Notes: generated from the letters alone by a model not told the origin. Shown: positions 1 through 9,533, counted from the first letter of the stretch. The stretch: 64,000 bases of DNA from Sediminihaliea albiluteola (GCF_014077625.1 NZ_JACFXU010000014.1:744001-808000), one strand, 5' to 3'. Numbers and translations: made by a program.

Positions 1-547
1 TTTCGCGGCGCGACCAAGCTAGCACCTTCATGCCAAAACCTGCTGCGCGCCGGGCCACGGCTTGGCCTATCGCACCCAAGCCGATAATACCTAGCGTGGC
101 ACCGCTGACATCTTTGCCAGTAAAGAACTCTGGTGACCAGGCATTCTCACTGCGCCAGTGCCCCTCCCGCACAAAACGGTCGGCCTCACTAATCCTGCGC
201 GCTGCTGCGAGCAGGAGCGAAAATGCTGCATCGGCAGTGGTTTCCACCAATACTCCAGGTGTATTACCTAAAGGGATTCCCCGCTCGCTAAGCGCCTGCA
301 CGTCGATATGATCGAAGCCAACAGACATACTCGAGACAAACTCCAGCTTAGCCATACCAGCGATCAGTGACTTGTCTAGGCGATCTGTCAGCATGCACAG
401 TAGTCCATGACAAGTGCTCAGCTCTTCGCGCAGAGTTTCCGCTGGCAACAAGCCCGGCCCCATCCACACATTCAAATCGCAAAGCTCAGCTAACTCATGG
501 ATTCGAGCGCCGGGCATTTGGTGGCTTACAAATACTCTCTTGATCAT
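1..547 (-). CDS. D-isomer-specific 2-hydroxyacid dehydrogenase (partial, C-terminus beyond window edge)
   Basis: The minus-strand frame starts with ATG at 547 (MIKRVFVSHQMPG) and runs off position 1, so about 182 N-terminal residues are visible. They show the substrate-binding half of the family (GFDHIDV, GNTPGV) followed by the start of the NAD-binding Rossmann fold with GLGAIG. Family members reduce 2-keto acids such as glyoxylate or hydroxypyruvate with NAD(P)H in the cytoplasm. The catalytic Arg/Glu/His lie outside the window, so the substrate cannot be assigned. The gene is divergent from the cupin gene. Confidence 0.85.
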   Translation of the reverse strand, partial: MIKRVFVSHQMPGARIHELAELCDLNVWMGPGLLPAETLREELSTCHGLLCMLTDRLDKSLIAGMAKLEFVSSMSVGFDHIDVQALSERGIPLGNTPGVLVETTADAAFSLLLAAARRISEADRFVREGHWRSENAWSPEFFTGKDVSGATLGIIGLGAIGQAVARRAAGFGMKVLAWSRRE

Positions 548-728
548 GCTTGGAGCATACCGCAAAGTATTCTGGCGACAATAGTCTTGCGGGCAAAAAG
601 TTGCTTCTTTCGGCCACTGCAGTAGCCTCTAGCTATTGCCCGACTGGAACGAGCCCAGACAATAGGAGTCCAAGCAAGTAACAACAACTGTTACAGTGAC
701 ACCTCTAAATGAACAGGTTTATTTTTAT

Positions 729-1454
729 ATGAACAACAAATATCAAGCCATTCATGGTGATTTGAGTAAACGCGTAGTAGTGGATACGCAGGCCATGTCT
801 TGGAGCCCCAGCCCCGCTAACAAAGTGTGGCGCAAGCGCCTACATCAGGTGGGGCCAGGCGAGTCCGGCCAAGTAACATCCATTGTGCGCTACGAGCCAG
901 GCGCCCGCTTCCACAAGCACGACCACCCGGAAGGCGAAGAAATTTTAGTGCTCGAGGGCGTATTCTCTGATGAGCAGGGCGACTGGCCTGCGGGCAGCTA
1001 TCTGCTCAACCCCGAAGGCTTTTGCCACGCCCCTTGGTCTGAAACGGGCTGCACCCTATTTGTGAAACTCCGGCAGTTTCCCGGACACGACCGCGAGCGT
1101 GTCGCCATTCAGACCAGAGACCAGGCTTGGCAATCATCTGTGCGCCGCAGTGTGCAGTGGCAAAAACTTTACGCTCAAGATCCCTACACCGATTTTATGC
1201 GCCTTGAAGCTTGGGACTCTCCCGATGAGATGGGCCAGATCAACTTCCCACAAGGCGCAGAAGTGCTGGTAATAAAGGGTAGTTTCTCAGATGAAAACGG
1301 CCACTACGGCACGCACAGCTGGCTGCGTATTCCAGCCGGAGGTTTGCTTAACCCAATCAGTGATGACTACTGCGAGGTTTACATCAAAGAAGGCGGTTTT
1401 AGCTACTTGCGCGAGGCCCTCGACACCGTCAGCGCCGAGGCAGCGGCAGAATAA
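729..1454 (+). CDS. Double-cupin protein (ChrR-like cupin)
   Basis: About 241 aa with two cupin barrels. The first (about residues 45-110) carries a metal-ligand signature with HKHDHPEGEE and a PAGSYLLNP strand. The second (about 155-215) has lost most histidines (FPQGAEVLVIKGSFSDENG), so only the first barrel is likely to bind metal. The frame is also open to a GTG at 696, but ATG at 729 gives a natural N-terminus (MNNKYQAIHG); neither start has a convincing ribosome site. Cupins of this type act as small-molecule-binding or dioxygenase-like proteins. The function here is unknown. Confidence 0.75.
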   Translation: MNNKYQAIHGDLSKRVVVDTQAMSWSPSPANKVWRKRLHQVGPGESGQVTSIVRYEPGARFHKHDHPEGEEILVLEGVFSDEQGDWPAGSYLLNPEGFCHAPWSETGCTLFVKLRQFPGHDRERVAIQTRDQAWQSSVRRSVQWQKLYAQDPYTDFMRLEAWDSPDEMGQINFPQGAEVLVIKGSFSDENGHYGTHSWLRIPAGGLLNPISDDYCEVYIKEGGFSYLREALDTVSAEAAAE

Positions 1455-1486
1455 TATGCCGCTGCAGCACAGCCTGCTCAGCTCTT

Positions 1487-2251
1487 TTAGAGAGTCATGC
1501 CGCCATCGACCACGATGCATTCGCCATTAGTGTAGCTGCTGGCATCAGAGACCAAATATAGCACTGTGCCAGCCATTTCCCGCGCTTCCGCGTGGCGCTG
1601 CATCGGAATACGCTCAGTCACCGCTTGGTAAATCTCTTGGTTGTCGAATAGGGCACCGGCAAACTTCGTTTTAGTTAACCCCGGTAGCAAAGCATTGCAG
1701 CGAATACCCAAGCTCGCACACTCCTTAGCAAAAGCTTTAGTCATGTTGACTACAGCGGCTTTGGTGATGGAGTAAATGCCCTGCATAGGACCAGGCTGCA
1801 GCGCATTGACCGAGGCAGTATTAACGATCGCACCACCACCGCTATCCCGCATCAACTTGCCGGCCTCCACCGACATAAAAAAGTAACCGCGAATATTCAC
1901 TTCTACGGTCTTATTGAAAGCGGCTAAATCAGTGTCGAGAATATGGCCGAAATAAGGATTGGCCGCAGCATTGTTCACACAGATATCAAGTCGACCGTGT
2001 TGCTGGCGAATATGAGCAAAGACTGCCGCGATATCCTCCATATTGCCTACATGACAGGCAACAGCTTCGGCGCTACCTCCGGCCTCTTCAATAGCCTCGG
2101 CCACGCGACGGCAATCTTCAAGCTTGCGACTCGAGACAATTACATGTGCCCCCTGCTCAGCCAGCAACATTGCGACCGCTTCGCCAATACCGCGACTGGC
2201 GCCGCTAATCAGCGCGATTTTGCCTGTGAGATCAAATAGTTCTGTTGCCAT
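1487..2251 (-). CDS. SDR-family oxidoreductase
   Basis: 254 aa classical short-chain dehydrogenase. It has the cofactor motif SGASRGIG near residue 16, NNAA near residue 93, the catalytic Ser in NTASVNA, the Tyr-x-x-x-Lys pair in YSITK and a C-terminal VDGGMTL. Family knowledge: NAD(P)-dependent oxidation or reduction of an alcohol/keto group in the cytoplasm. It is convergent with the cupin gene (32 bp apart). The substrate is not predictable; the sequence resembles the glucose/3-oxoacyl reductase-like SDRs often seen in degradation pathways. Confidence 0.88.
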   Translation of the reverse strand: MATELFDLTGKIALISGASRGIGEAVAMLLAEQGAHVIVSSRKLEDCRRVAEAIEEAGGSAEAVACHVGNMEDIAAVFAHIRQQHGRLDICVNNAAANPYFGHILDTDLAAFNKTVEVNIRGYFFMSVEAGKLMRDSGGGAIVNTASVNALQPGPMQGIYSITKAAVVNMTKAFAKECASLGIRCNALLPGLTKTKFAGALFDNQEIYQAVTERIPMQRHAEAREMAGTVLYLVSDASSYTNGECIVVDGGMTL

Positions 2252-2414
2252 AAATACTTCCTCACTACGCTTTAACTGAAAGCAAGCAGTCGGCTACTTC
2301 GACTGTCGCCATGCATCTTACAACTCTGTGCTCCATGAGCAGACGATAACTGCCCAATACAAGCGCTCACTGCCGCGTCGTATTAAACCAGGCTTAACAC
2401 CCACAACTTAGTAT

Positions 2415-3800
2415 TCATTCGCTTGGGCGTCCGTCATCGAGTAAGTCGTCTTCACCCTTGCGCATTAACTCTTGGTCCACCTTTTCACTGAGGTGGGTAT
2501 CTGGGGAAACATCCAAGGCGGCTTCTGCCACCTCTGCTAACTCTGTCGGCAAGCTAGTGCTAGCCACCTCAGTATCTTCTTGCTGCCGCAGATCTGGCTT
2601 GCTCACGCGCTCCTGTATTTGCTCATCTATATTCGAGTCAAAACGCAGCCGGTAAATGGGCTCTGGCAGAGTAAAGCCCCGTCGCTCCAAGACCTGCATG
2701 ACCGCTCGGATAGCTAAACTACGGGCTTTACCAAAATTAGTATCACGCTGATCTACCCAAGCACTGAAACGGAGTACGATATTGGAGTCTCCTACGGTAG
2801 CAATCACCGCTCCTGGCGCTGGTTCTGCTAACACAAAGTCCAGGGCGCTTATTGCCTTGAGCCCAGTTTGCATTGCCGCGACCGGATCATCTGCTGCATC
2901 GACCCCTAGTTCAAAGCTAAATTTGCGCTCGGGGTTAGTGCTGTAATTTAAGATAATGCCCTTAAACACATTGGCATTGGGAATCCGCAAGTGGTTGCCA
3001 TCGAGTGTCATCAAAATAGTGGCCCGCGAGGTCAATCGCACCACAATACCTTCGTGATCATTGATCACCACGTGATCCTTAGCGCGAAATGGCTGACGCA
3101 AGCTAAGCATGATACTGGCAATATAGTTTTCAATGGTATCGCGCACCGCAAAACCAATCGCCAGACCAACTACCCCCGCACCACCAAGCAGAGTTGCCAC
3201 CACCTTGCCGGCACCGAGCAAATTGAGCGCGGCAATGAGACCGAGTAAAAAGCCCAGCACACGAAAAGCCTGTGCCAAGAGCTCAGACAAAAATGCGTTG
3301 GGGGTAATTTTATTCAGCAGTGTTTTACGCCGACTTAAATAAGCGCCGGCAACACTAAAAGCCACTACCAGCAACAGCGCCACCAACAACAAGGGCAAGG
3401 CCTTAATAAAGGTAGCTAAATGTTGCGTAAAGCTAGTGATCAATGGTGCCACGTTCTGACGCAAATCAAGCGTCCGGGTGATGTCATCTTCCACCTCGAC
3501 CACCCCCTCAAGGCGGCCCGATAAGCGCTGCGCTTTCTCTGCATCGGCTTCGTTGGCAGCCTCACCACTTAGGGTCACCACCCCCTCTTTGACCTCTACT
3601 TGAATCGCCTCTAGGCTGCTTATCTCTGCGAAAATACTCTCTATACGGCTTTTAATCCGCTCGTCTGCCTCAGCATCATGCTGTAGGGACAAACTTGCCA
3701 ACTCACCTGTATCGGCCGCCGGTGGTTCAACTTGCGCTGCCAACGACAAGGGTAAAAGCAGCCCGATACTCACTAATAAAGCCAAATAAATAATGCGCAC
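2415..3800 (-). CDS. Mechanosensitive ion channel (MscS family) with periplasmic BON domain
   Basis: 461 aa. A signal peptide (about 1-22, ending AAQ) is followed by a BON domain (about 41-110; VKEGVVTLSGEAANEADAE), about three transmembrane helices (residues 130-220), the glycine/alanine-rich MscS pore helix (GGAGVVGLAIGFAVRD) and the MscS beta and C-terminal domains. It would release solutes on hypo-osmotic stress, with the BON domain perhaps contacting membrane or envelope lipids. GTG start at 3800 directly abuts the TAA of the upstream MFS gene, so the two are co-transcribed and probably translationally coupled. Confidence 0.85.
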   Translation of the reverse strand: MRIIYLALLVSIGLLLPLSLAAQVEPPAADTGELASLSLQHDAEADERIKSRIESIFAEISSLEAIQVEVKEGVVTLSGEAANEADAEKAQRLSGRLEGVVEVEDDITRTLDLRQNVAPLITSFTQHLATFIKALPLLLVALLLVVAFSVAGAYLSRRKTLLNKITPNAFLSELLAQAFRVLGFLLGLIAALNLLGAGKVVATLLGGAGVVGLAIGFAVRDTIENYIASIMLSLRQPFRAKDHVVINDHEGIVVRLTSRATILMTLDGNHLRIPNANVFKGIILNYSTNPERKFSFELGVDAADDPVAAMQTGLKAISALDFVLAEPAPGAVIATVGDSNIVLRFSAWVDQRDTNFGKARSLAIRAVMQVLERRGFTLPEPIYRLRFDSNIDEQIQERVSKPDLRQQEDTEVASTSLPTELAEVAEAALDVSPDTHLSEKVDQELMRKGEDDLLDDGRPSE

Positions 3801-5018
3801 TTAGCGTTCTCCCGTCGTAGTAACTGAGGCCTTGGGCTCAGTCCCAGTGGCGGTGAAGATACCGCCTTTGGGGCCCTCCCAGAACGCCCAAAAAAGGTAG
3901 GCCGATAGCACCACTAAACAAGCAAGCCAGGCGCCAGCGTATCCAAAGAGCGCTAAGTTAGCCCCTGCCAACAGTGGTCCAAAGACGCGCCCCCAAGATG
4001 AAGCAGCGCTACTTGCCCCCATAATACGGCCTCGAAACTTTGGCTCTGTGCGCTGCGAAGTGATGCTGTTCAGCAAGGGCATACACAAAGTCATGCCTGA
4101 CATCGCAATAAATACCGCAGTTAAAATTGTCGTCTTAGAACCGGCAAATACCGCAAGTAAAACGCCACTCCAGAAAATTAACAGCATGATGCGCAGAAAG
4201 CGCCACTCACCTAGCCAGCGGTTCACAGGCCCCAGCACACCAGCTTGCAGAACCACCATAATGCCGCCCTGAACGCCGAATACTAGGCCTACGTCCTTAG
4301 CTGTCCAGCCTAAGACATCTCCCAGCCACAGCGGCACCAAGTACATAAACGAGCTGGAGACACTGTTGTGCAAGGTATATTGCAGTATTAGCAGACGCTG
4401 GCCACTGTCCCGCAAGAAACGCCAAGTCGAGCTCTGCTTGCCACTTTGATAGTACGCACGATTTCTCGCTCGATGCTCAGCACTGAGTGACTCAGGCAAG
4501 AATAATGCCGCGGCCAAAATAGCCAATAGCGACATAAGGCCAGCGACGATACAGGGCAACATAAAGTCACCACTATCGCCCGCCAGCACCCCACCGAGAA
4601 AAGGGCCCAGCATAAAACCTAAGCCAAAGGCTGCACCGATAATACCCATACCCCGGGCGCGATTTTCTGGCCGAGTAATATCGGCCATCATGGCAGTAGC
4701 AACACCGATATTGCCCGCCATAACCCCGGCAAAGGCCCGGGCAACATAAACCATCCACAACTCTGTCGATAGGCCGAGCATGACGTAAGACAAAGCGGCT
4801 CCAGCGAGACAGATCATAATCACGCGCTTGCGGCCAATGCGATCCGATAGCCGGCCCCAAAAGCTGCCGCACAAACCCGAGCCCACGGCATACACCACAA
4901 TAATCAGGGCGATATCGATCTTGCTTGCACCGAGCTGCGGCGACAGAAAAGGCAGAATCGGAATGACAATGCCAAAGCCAATAAGGTCTAGTAATACAAC
5001 ACCAAACAACACTGGCAT
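3801..5018 (-). CDS. MFS transporter (TetA/multidrug-type)
   Basis: 405 aa inner-membrane protein with about 12 hydrophobic segments. The first helix, LLDLIGFGIVIPILP, and motif A after helix 2 (GRLSDRIGRKR) are typical of the drug:H+ antiporter-1 group that includes TetA. ATG at 5018; no strong Shine-Dalgarno. It lies 40 bp downstream of ubiX and directly upstream of the BON-MscS gene in one leftward run. The substrate is unknown; drug or metabolite efflux is the family expectation. Confidence 0.82.
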   Translation of the reverse strand: MPVLFGVVLLDLIGFGIVIPILPFLSPQLGASKIDIALIIVVYAVGSGLCGSFWGRLSDRIGRKRVIMICLAGAALSYVMLGLSTELWMVYVARAFAGVMAGNIGVATAMMADITRPENRARGMGIIGAAFGLGFMLGPFLGGVLAGDSGDFMLPCIVAGLMSLLAILAAALFLPESLSAEHRARNRAYYQSGKQSSTWRFLRDSGQRLLILQYTLHNSVSSSFMYLVPLWLGDVLGWTAKDVGLVFGVQGGIMVVLQAGVLGPVNRWLGEWRFLRIMLLIFWSGVLLAVFAGSKTTILTAVFIAMSGMTLCMPLLNSITSQRTEPKFRGRIMGASSAASSWGRVFGPLLAGANLALFGYAGAWLACLVVLSAYLFWAFWEGPKGGIFTATGTEPKASVTTTGER

Positions 5019-5058
5019 AGGGCTTCAGACCCCCTGTGGGCGGGAGCTAGAATACAAC

Positions 5059-5622
5059 TTATGCACCCTGCCAGCGCTCCACTTCAGGCAGGTTTAGCCC
5101 AAACAAATCCAGCACTCGGCCGACACTCTGGGTGACCATGTCATCGATACTTTTTGGGCGAGTGTAAAAAGCAGGCACTGGCGGCGCAATCACTGCCCCC
5201 ATTTCTGACAACTGGGTCATGCTGCGCAGGTGACCGCTATGAAGGGGGGTTTCACGCAGCATCATTACTAGCCGGCGGCGCTCCTTCAGCACCACGTCCG
5301 CTGCGCGGGTCAGCAGCGAGGAGGTAACGCCCGTTGCCACTTCTGACATGCTGCGCACCGAGCAGGGCGCAATCAGCATGCCTCCGGTGTTAAAAGAGCC
5401 ACTGGCAATTGAAGCGCCAATATTTTTATAAGCATGCACCTCTGTGGCCAGCCCCTTCAGCTCGTCTAGGCTCATGTCCATCTCGTGGTGCAGGGTAAGT
5501 TGTGCCGAGGGCGTTATGACGAGATGAGTTTCGACCCCACTGCTGCGCAGAAGCTGCAGGGCACGCACCCCATAAATAATGCCTGAGGCGCCACTGATAC
5601 CGACTATCAAACGCTGTGTCAT
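5059..5622 (-). CDS. ubiX: Flavin prenyltransferase UbiX
   Basis: 187 aa. It makes prenylated FMN, the cofactor of the UbiD decarboxylase in ubiquinone biosynthesis, from FMN and dimethylallyl phosphate. Family motifs visible are GISGASGIIYG (flavin binding, N-terminus), APCSVRSMSEVATG, the basic ERRRLVMMLRETPLH stretch and the PAFYTRP segment. ATG at 5622 is preferred over an upstream in-frame TTG (5637) because a GGCAGG Shine-Dalgarno sits just before it. No ubiD is seen in this window. Confidence 0.92.
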   Translation of the reverse strand: MTQRLIVGISGASGIIYGVRALQLLRSSGVETHLVITPSAQLTLHHEMDMSLDELKGLATEVHAYKNIGASIASGSFNTGGMLIAPCSVRSMSEVATGVTSSLLTRAADVVLKERRRLVMMLRETPLHSGHLRSMTQLSEMGAVIAPPVPAFYTRPKSIDDMVTQSVGRVLDLFGLNLPEVERWQGA

Positions 5623-5737
5623 GGCCCTGCCTGTCAAAAAAATGATCTATGCACTGTAGCAGCACAGCGCCTGAAATTCACCGCCCCTCAGGCTTGTAAC
5701 ACTCAGGCTTGCCTATCCAGAGCAGTGTTGAGGTACC

Positions 5738-6274
5738 ATGCCGAAAAGCTCAGAGAAACCCGTCATGCCTGGAATCAAAACCCCGCGCCTGCTCATTGAG
5801 AGCCTGACCCTCGCTGATGCAGATTTTATTTTAAGCATGCTCAACGACCCCGATTTTGTTGCCAACGTGGCTGACCGCGGTATCCGCAGCCTAGAGCAGG
5901 CGCGGCAGTACATAGCGGATGGCCCCCTGCGCAGCTATCGTGAGCTGGGTTTTGGCATGTATATACTGCGCAAGCGCAGTACCAGAGAAAGCATCGGTGT
6001 GTGCGGCTTATTTAAACGAGCGGAACTCAAGGATGTCGACATCGGCTACGGCTTGCTGCCCGCCGCTAGAGGCCAGGGCCTAGCACTCGAAGCAGCACAA
6101 GGCGTTTATGATTACGCCACTAGTGAGTTGGGGCTGACGCGACTTGTCGCTATTGTCGCCCCAACTAACGCGCCCTCCATTAAACTGCTAGAAAAACTCG
6201 GCTTGCGTTATGAAAGCGAGATTCAACTCGCCTCGAGCGATAAGCCGGTTCTACTCTATGCTTGGCAAGCTTAA
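5738..6274 (+). CDS. GNAT-family N-acetyltransferase (RimJ/RimL type)
   Basis: 178 aa. It starts with the classic TPRLLIESLTLADADF N-terminus of RimJ-like acetyltransferases and has the acetyl-CoA pyrophosphate loop AARGQGLALEAA (about residues 109-120) and the NAPSIKLLEKLGL helix near the C-terminus. It probably acetylates a protein N-terminus or small amine using acetyl-CoA. ATG at 5738 follows a GAGG ribosome site. Its last 4 bases overlap the end of the convergent TonB receptor gene. Confidence 0.85.
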   Translation: MPKSSEKPVMPGIKTPRLLIESLTLADADFILSMLNDPDFVANVADRGIRSLEQARQYIADGPLRSYRELGFGMYILRKRSTRESIGVCGLFKRAELKDVDIGYGLLPAARGQGLALEAAQGVYDYATSELGLTRLVAIVAPTNAPSIKLLEKLGLRYESEIQLASSDKPVLLYAWQA

Positions 6275-8343
6275 AAACGATAGCGCAGCCCCGCCTCAAT
6301 ACTGCGTCCTGCCTCAGGCGCCACATCCCGCAAAAATGAAGTGCTCAAGCGAATTTCTTCATCTTGGAGATTCTGTAGCGTAACAAACAGCGTCAGTTCA
6401 CCAGCGGCGACGGCGAGGCGGTAGTCGGCACCGAGATCCCAGCGTCTATAAGCAGCAGTGTCAGCCTCATTAAAGCCAGCTCGCTTTTGCTCTGCCACAT
6501 CGACGCCGCGAGCCCACAATTCCAAAGCCTCACCCTGCCACGACAAGCGCCCACCAAGGCGCCTCGGTGGCAAACGCGGCACATCTGCGCCGCTATCTAA
6601 CTCACCGCGAATCACATCGCCAAACAGACTCAACAGCACTGTACCGCCGGCCACAACAGCCAAGCTAAACTCGGATTCTAATTCCAAACCCTTGAAGCTG
6701 GCATCGGCCTGCTGGTAACTGAGCACAGGCATGCTGTGATATTCGAGTCCGGTATTTTCAAGACTGATGTAATCGCTAAAGTCGTTGTAAAACAGCGTCG
6801 CTTTGACAAAGTGCGCAGCCACGTCCCAGCGCAAAGACAGGTCGGCGTTGTAAGACACTTCGGTATCAAGGTCGGGGTTACCAAGCTCAATAGCATTGGT
6901 GGCTGCGTGAGCCACATAGTCTGCAAGCCCAACTGCCTCCACGTTAGAGTACAGCTCCTCGATCGCCGGCGCCCGTTCGGCGCGGGACAAAGCCAAGCCT
7001 AAGTGCCAGGCATCGCTGAACTCCCAAATACCCGAGGCAGAGACACTGAAAGAACTAAAGCTACGATCCGGCGCTGTCACCGAGTCGGGCTTGCGCTCAT
7101 CGCGATCAAGTCGCAAGCCACCTTCAAATGTCCAGTCGCCGCGGTGATAATCCTCGAGCAGAAAAACCCCAAAGCCGCGGCTGTCAGTGACAGGTACAAA
7201 GGCCTCCTCACCCAGTGCACTGAACTCCCGGGCACTGGCTTGCAAGCCCAAGACGCCGTGCAGGCTGGCTATAGGCTTATGCAGCAGCTCAAGCCGTCCC
7301 TCCCAACTGTCACTATTGTAGCGGGTGCCCAACTCGCCGGAAGGCTCCAGTTCACGGTGTTGGTAGTCGGTGTAGCTCAGAAAGGTTCGCGCCACCTCCA
7401 AGCCCGGCAAGGGGTCGTGTAAGTGGAGCGCCGCGTCATAGCGGGTCTGCTCTAAATCGATGCGAACACCGCCCGCTGAATGCTCACTGTGCAGCGAATG
7501 CTCCGCAGCGTGCTCCTCCTCGAGCGCATGCTCGTGGGCACCTGCGGGAATGCCGTAATTATTCTCCAAGCGATTAAGGGATAGGCCCACAAAGCCCCGA
7601 TCAAAATGATAGCTGCCGCCAGCGGTAACACTGCGAGTACGGCCATCACTGTTATCTATATATCCTTTAGCAGCCTGCTCTTCCGATCCGTGATCGTGTG
7701 CTTCGCCATGCTCATCATGCTCTTTTGTGGCATAGCCCGGGATCCGCAGGTCGTTCCAATCGCGGCTAAGACCATCTAGGTGAAAAGCAAAGTTGCCGCT
7801 ACCCGCCTCCAACCTGCCCACCAGGGTGTCCATATCCGAGGCGGCGTTGTGGCGATACTCTAGCCCCCCTTCTGGGCCGGCCAAGGCTTTAGTCGGAATA
7901 CGGTTATCTATCACATTGACCACTCCGCCAATAGCACCTCCACCATAGAGCAGCGTAGAGGGGCCACGCAGCACCTCGATACTATCGGCTAACAAAGCTT
8001 CTACAGACACCGCATGGTCAGCACTTAAGCTAGAAGCGTCAGCGCTGCTCGTGCCATTTTGTAATACAGTGACCCGAGGCCCCTGCTGACCACGAATCAC
8101 TGGCTGCCCGACTGCGGGGCCAAAAGAGGCGTTAGCTAAGCCCGGGGCGTTATTTAAAGTGTCACCGATGGTGGCCGCTGCCGCTCGACTGAGCGCATCA
8201 CCACTCAAGACGGTGACGGGCAAAGCCGTTTCGGCTGTCTGTTTGTGCAGGGGCACGGAAACCAATACGTGCTCCATGGGCAATTGCTCAGCAAATGCCC
8301 GCACACCGGCAAGCGCCAGTGTGATCGCTATCATACGTTGCAT
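6271..8343 (-). CDS. TonB-dependent outer-membrane receptor, ZnuD-like (putative zinc receptor)
   Basis: 690 aa. It has a signal peptide (1-19), a plug domain (about 35-150; VIRGQQGPRVTVL and VLRGPSTLLYGGGAIGGVVNV) and a 22-stranded-type barrel ending in the aromatic C-terminal residue (GLRYRF). Two extracellular segments are strikingly histidine-rich: residues 208-220 (HDEHGEAHDHG) and 270-288 (HEHALEEEHAAEHSLHSEH). Histidine-rich loops of this kind are a hallmark of the ZnuD zinc receptors of Neisseria and Acinetobacter. Third gene of a leftward cassette, 33 bp after the 99-aa protein. I saw no obvious Zur box upstream. Confidence 0.87.
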   Translation of the reverse strand: MQRMIAITLALAGVRAFAEQLPMEHVLVSVPLHKQTAETALPVTVLSGDALSRAAAATIGDTLNNAPGLANASFGPAVGQPVIRGQQGPRVTVLQNGTSSADASSLSADHAVSVEALLADSIEVLRGPSTLLYGGGAIGGVVNVIDNRIPTKALAGPEGGLEYRHNAASDMDTLVGRLEAGSGNFAFHLDGLSRDWNDLRIPGYATKEHDEHGEAHDHGSEEQAAKGYIDNSDGRTRSVTAGGSYHFDRGFVGLSLNRLENNYGIPAGAHEHALEEEHAAEHSLHSEHSAGGVRIDLEQTRYDAALHLHDPLPGLEVARTFLSYTDYQHRELEPSGELGTRYNSDSWEGRLELLHKPIASLHGVLGLQASAREFSALGEEAFVPVTDSRGFGVFLLEDYHRGDWTFEGGLRLDRDERKPDSVTAPDRSFSSFSVSASGIWEFSDAWHLGLALSRAERAPAIEELYSNVEAVGLADYVAHAATNAIELGNPDLDTEVSYNADLSLRWDVAAHFVKATLFYNDFSDYISLENTGLEYHSMPVLSYQQADASFKGLELESEFSLAVVAGGTVLLSLFGDVIRGELDSGADVPRLPPRRLGGRLSWQGEALELWARGVDVAEQKRAGFNEADTAAYRRWDLGADYRLAVAAGELTLFVTLQNLQDEEIRLSTSFLRDVAPEAGRSIEAGLRYRF

Positions 8344-8376
8344 TATTTACTCCTGTGATGAGTGAAAAAACTGATC

Positions 8377-8676
8377 TCAGGAGTCGGCGGGAGGCCCCCG
8401 CGTTTGGCGAGAAAGACAGCGAAAGCTGAGCTCCGCAGGGCGCTGCCCTAGAAGCACCGTGCCTACAAACACTAGCAGTGCAAAGCCCGACACGATGCTC
8501 ACGAGGGGCAGAGCTACCGGGGTTTTGCAGAGCAAACAAGCCGCAGTGCTCTCTTCTATCTGGTGAATGTGTCCAGCCTCTAGGGCTGGCTGAGCCGCCG
8601 TGCACAGCAGAGCTAGCAGCACTAGTATCTTTACTAGGCGCGACGAGCTCTGCATGGCAGGGGGCAAGTTGTACAT
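8377..8676 (-). CDS. Small membrane protein with His-x-His and Cys-x-x-Cys (DUF2946-like)
   Basis: 99 aa. An N-terminal hydrophobic or signal segment (about 14-32) is followed by GHIHQ (about 35-39), the pair CLLC (about 47-50) and one further transmembrane helix (about 56-76). The order hydrophobic segment, histidines, CxxC, helix resembles the small DUF2946-type proteins found beside metal receptors. I assign no function. It lies between the lipoprotein gene (11 bp) and the ZnuD-like receptor (33 bp), so the three are almost certainly co-transcribed and it may take part in metal handling. Confidence 0.6.
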   Translation of the reverse strand: MYNLPPAMQSSSRLVKILVLLALLCTAAQPALEAGHIHQIEESTAACLLCKTPVALPLVSIVSGFALLVFVGTVLLGQRPAELSFRCLSRQTRGPPADS

Positions 8677-8687
8677 CGGTCTTGGAA

Positions 8688-9533
8688 CTACTCAGCCGGC
8701 TTGAAGGTGGCTAGCTCTTCACCCTCAGATAGCAGACTCAAGTTGCCATTGTTCAAGCGGAAGCTGTCGACCTTGGCGAGCATAGCTAAATAGCTTCTCT
8801 CAATCTCACTCCCTTCAGCACAGGCCATCATGGTGCTGGCTAAGGGGGTGAAGCTCAGAGAGCCGCTGTGCTCATCGCCGCCCTCACTGCTGAAGCCGCC
8901 GCTTAGGCGATTACAGCCCGAGAAGCCACTGACCCTTGCCTCTGACTCAGCACTGGCGGCAGTGAAGCGCAGGTCGAGTGCTTTACCGCCCTCTCCCTTC
9001 CCTGCGGGCTGCCCAGCTAAACTCACTAAGTGCCAATAGCTGCCATCTAGGGGCGACTGCGCAGCACCAGCTTGCTCCGGAGCTTCGGGCACCTGATAAA
9101 CCATGATCTCAAGGGGCTGCTCGGCAAAGGGATCTATGTAGTCAGTGCTGGTAAAAATTGTTCGCCCTTCAACAATAATGCTTGCGCGCATTGCATAGCG
9201 CTTACCGGCTTCAATATCCGCTGTGTTATAGCTCATGCTAAAGGGGTAAGGCGGGCCAGATGAGTTAGGCAAGGTGAGCGTCACCAGAGTCGAAGCGGGG
9301 GCGTCAGGCTGAGAGATATCTTGTAATTCCACTTCAATCTCAGCCGAGGGGGCTAGCGCTATCCGCTCGCGGTACAGAACCTGTCCCTCAATGGTATCGG
9401 TCATCGCAGCCTCCTGGCCTGAATTACTCGCTGAGTCTTGTCCACAAGCAGCAAGCAGTAACATCGACAGCCCCAAGGCTAGAGGGCGCCAGAGCTGTAA
9501 CAAACCTTTACTAGGACTGTCATAACGCATCAT
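8688..9533 (-). CDS. Lipoprotein with YbaY-like and META domains
   Basis: 281 aa. ATG at 9533 (MMRYDSPSKG) is chosen because an AGGAG site lies 7 bp upstream; longer in-frame starts lack one. A lipobox (LLLAAC) predicts lipidation at the Cys near residue 30. The first domain (about 45-155) resembles YbaY/YscW-type lipoproteins (GQVLYRERIALAPSAEIEV). The second (about 165-280) is a META/HslJ-like domain with GCNRLSGGF and the MMACAEG segment. Envelope stress or inhibitor-type roles are known for META proteins. First gene of the receptor cassette. Confidence 0.78.
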   Translation of the reverse strand: MMRYDSPSKGLLQLWRPLALGLSMLLLAACGQDSASNSGQEAAMTDTIEGQVLYRERIALAPSAEIEVELQDISQPDAPASTLVTLTLPNSSGPPYPFSMSYNTADIEAGKRYAMRASIIVEGRTIFTSTDYIDPFAEQPLEIMVYQVPEAPEQAGAAQSPLDGSYWHLVSLAGQPAGKGEGGKALDLRFTAASAESEARVSGFSGCNRLSGGFSSEGGDEHSGSLSFTPLASTMMACAEGSEIERSYLAMLAKVDSFRLNNGNLSLLSEGEELATFKPAE

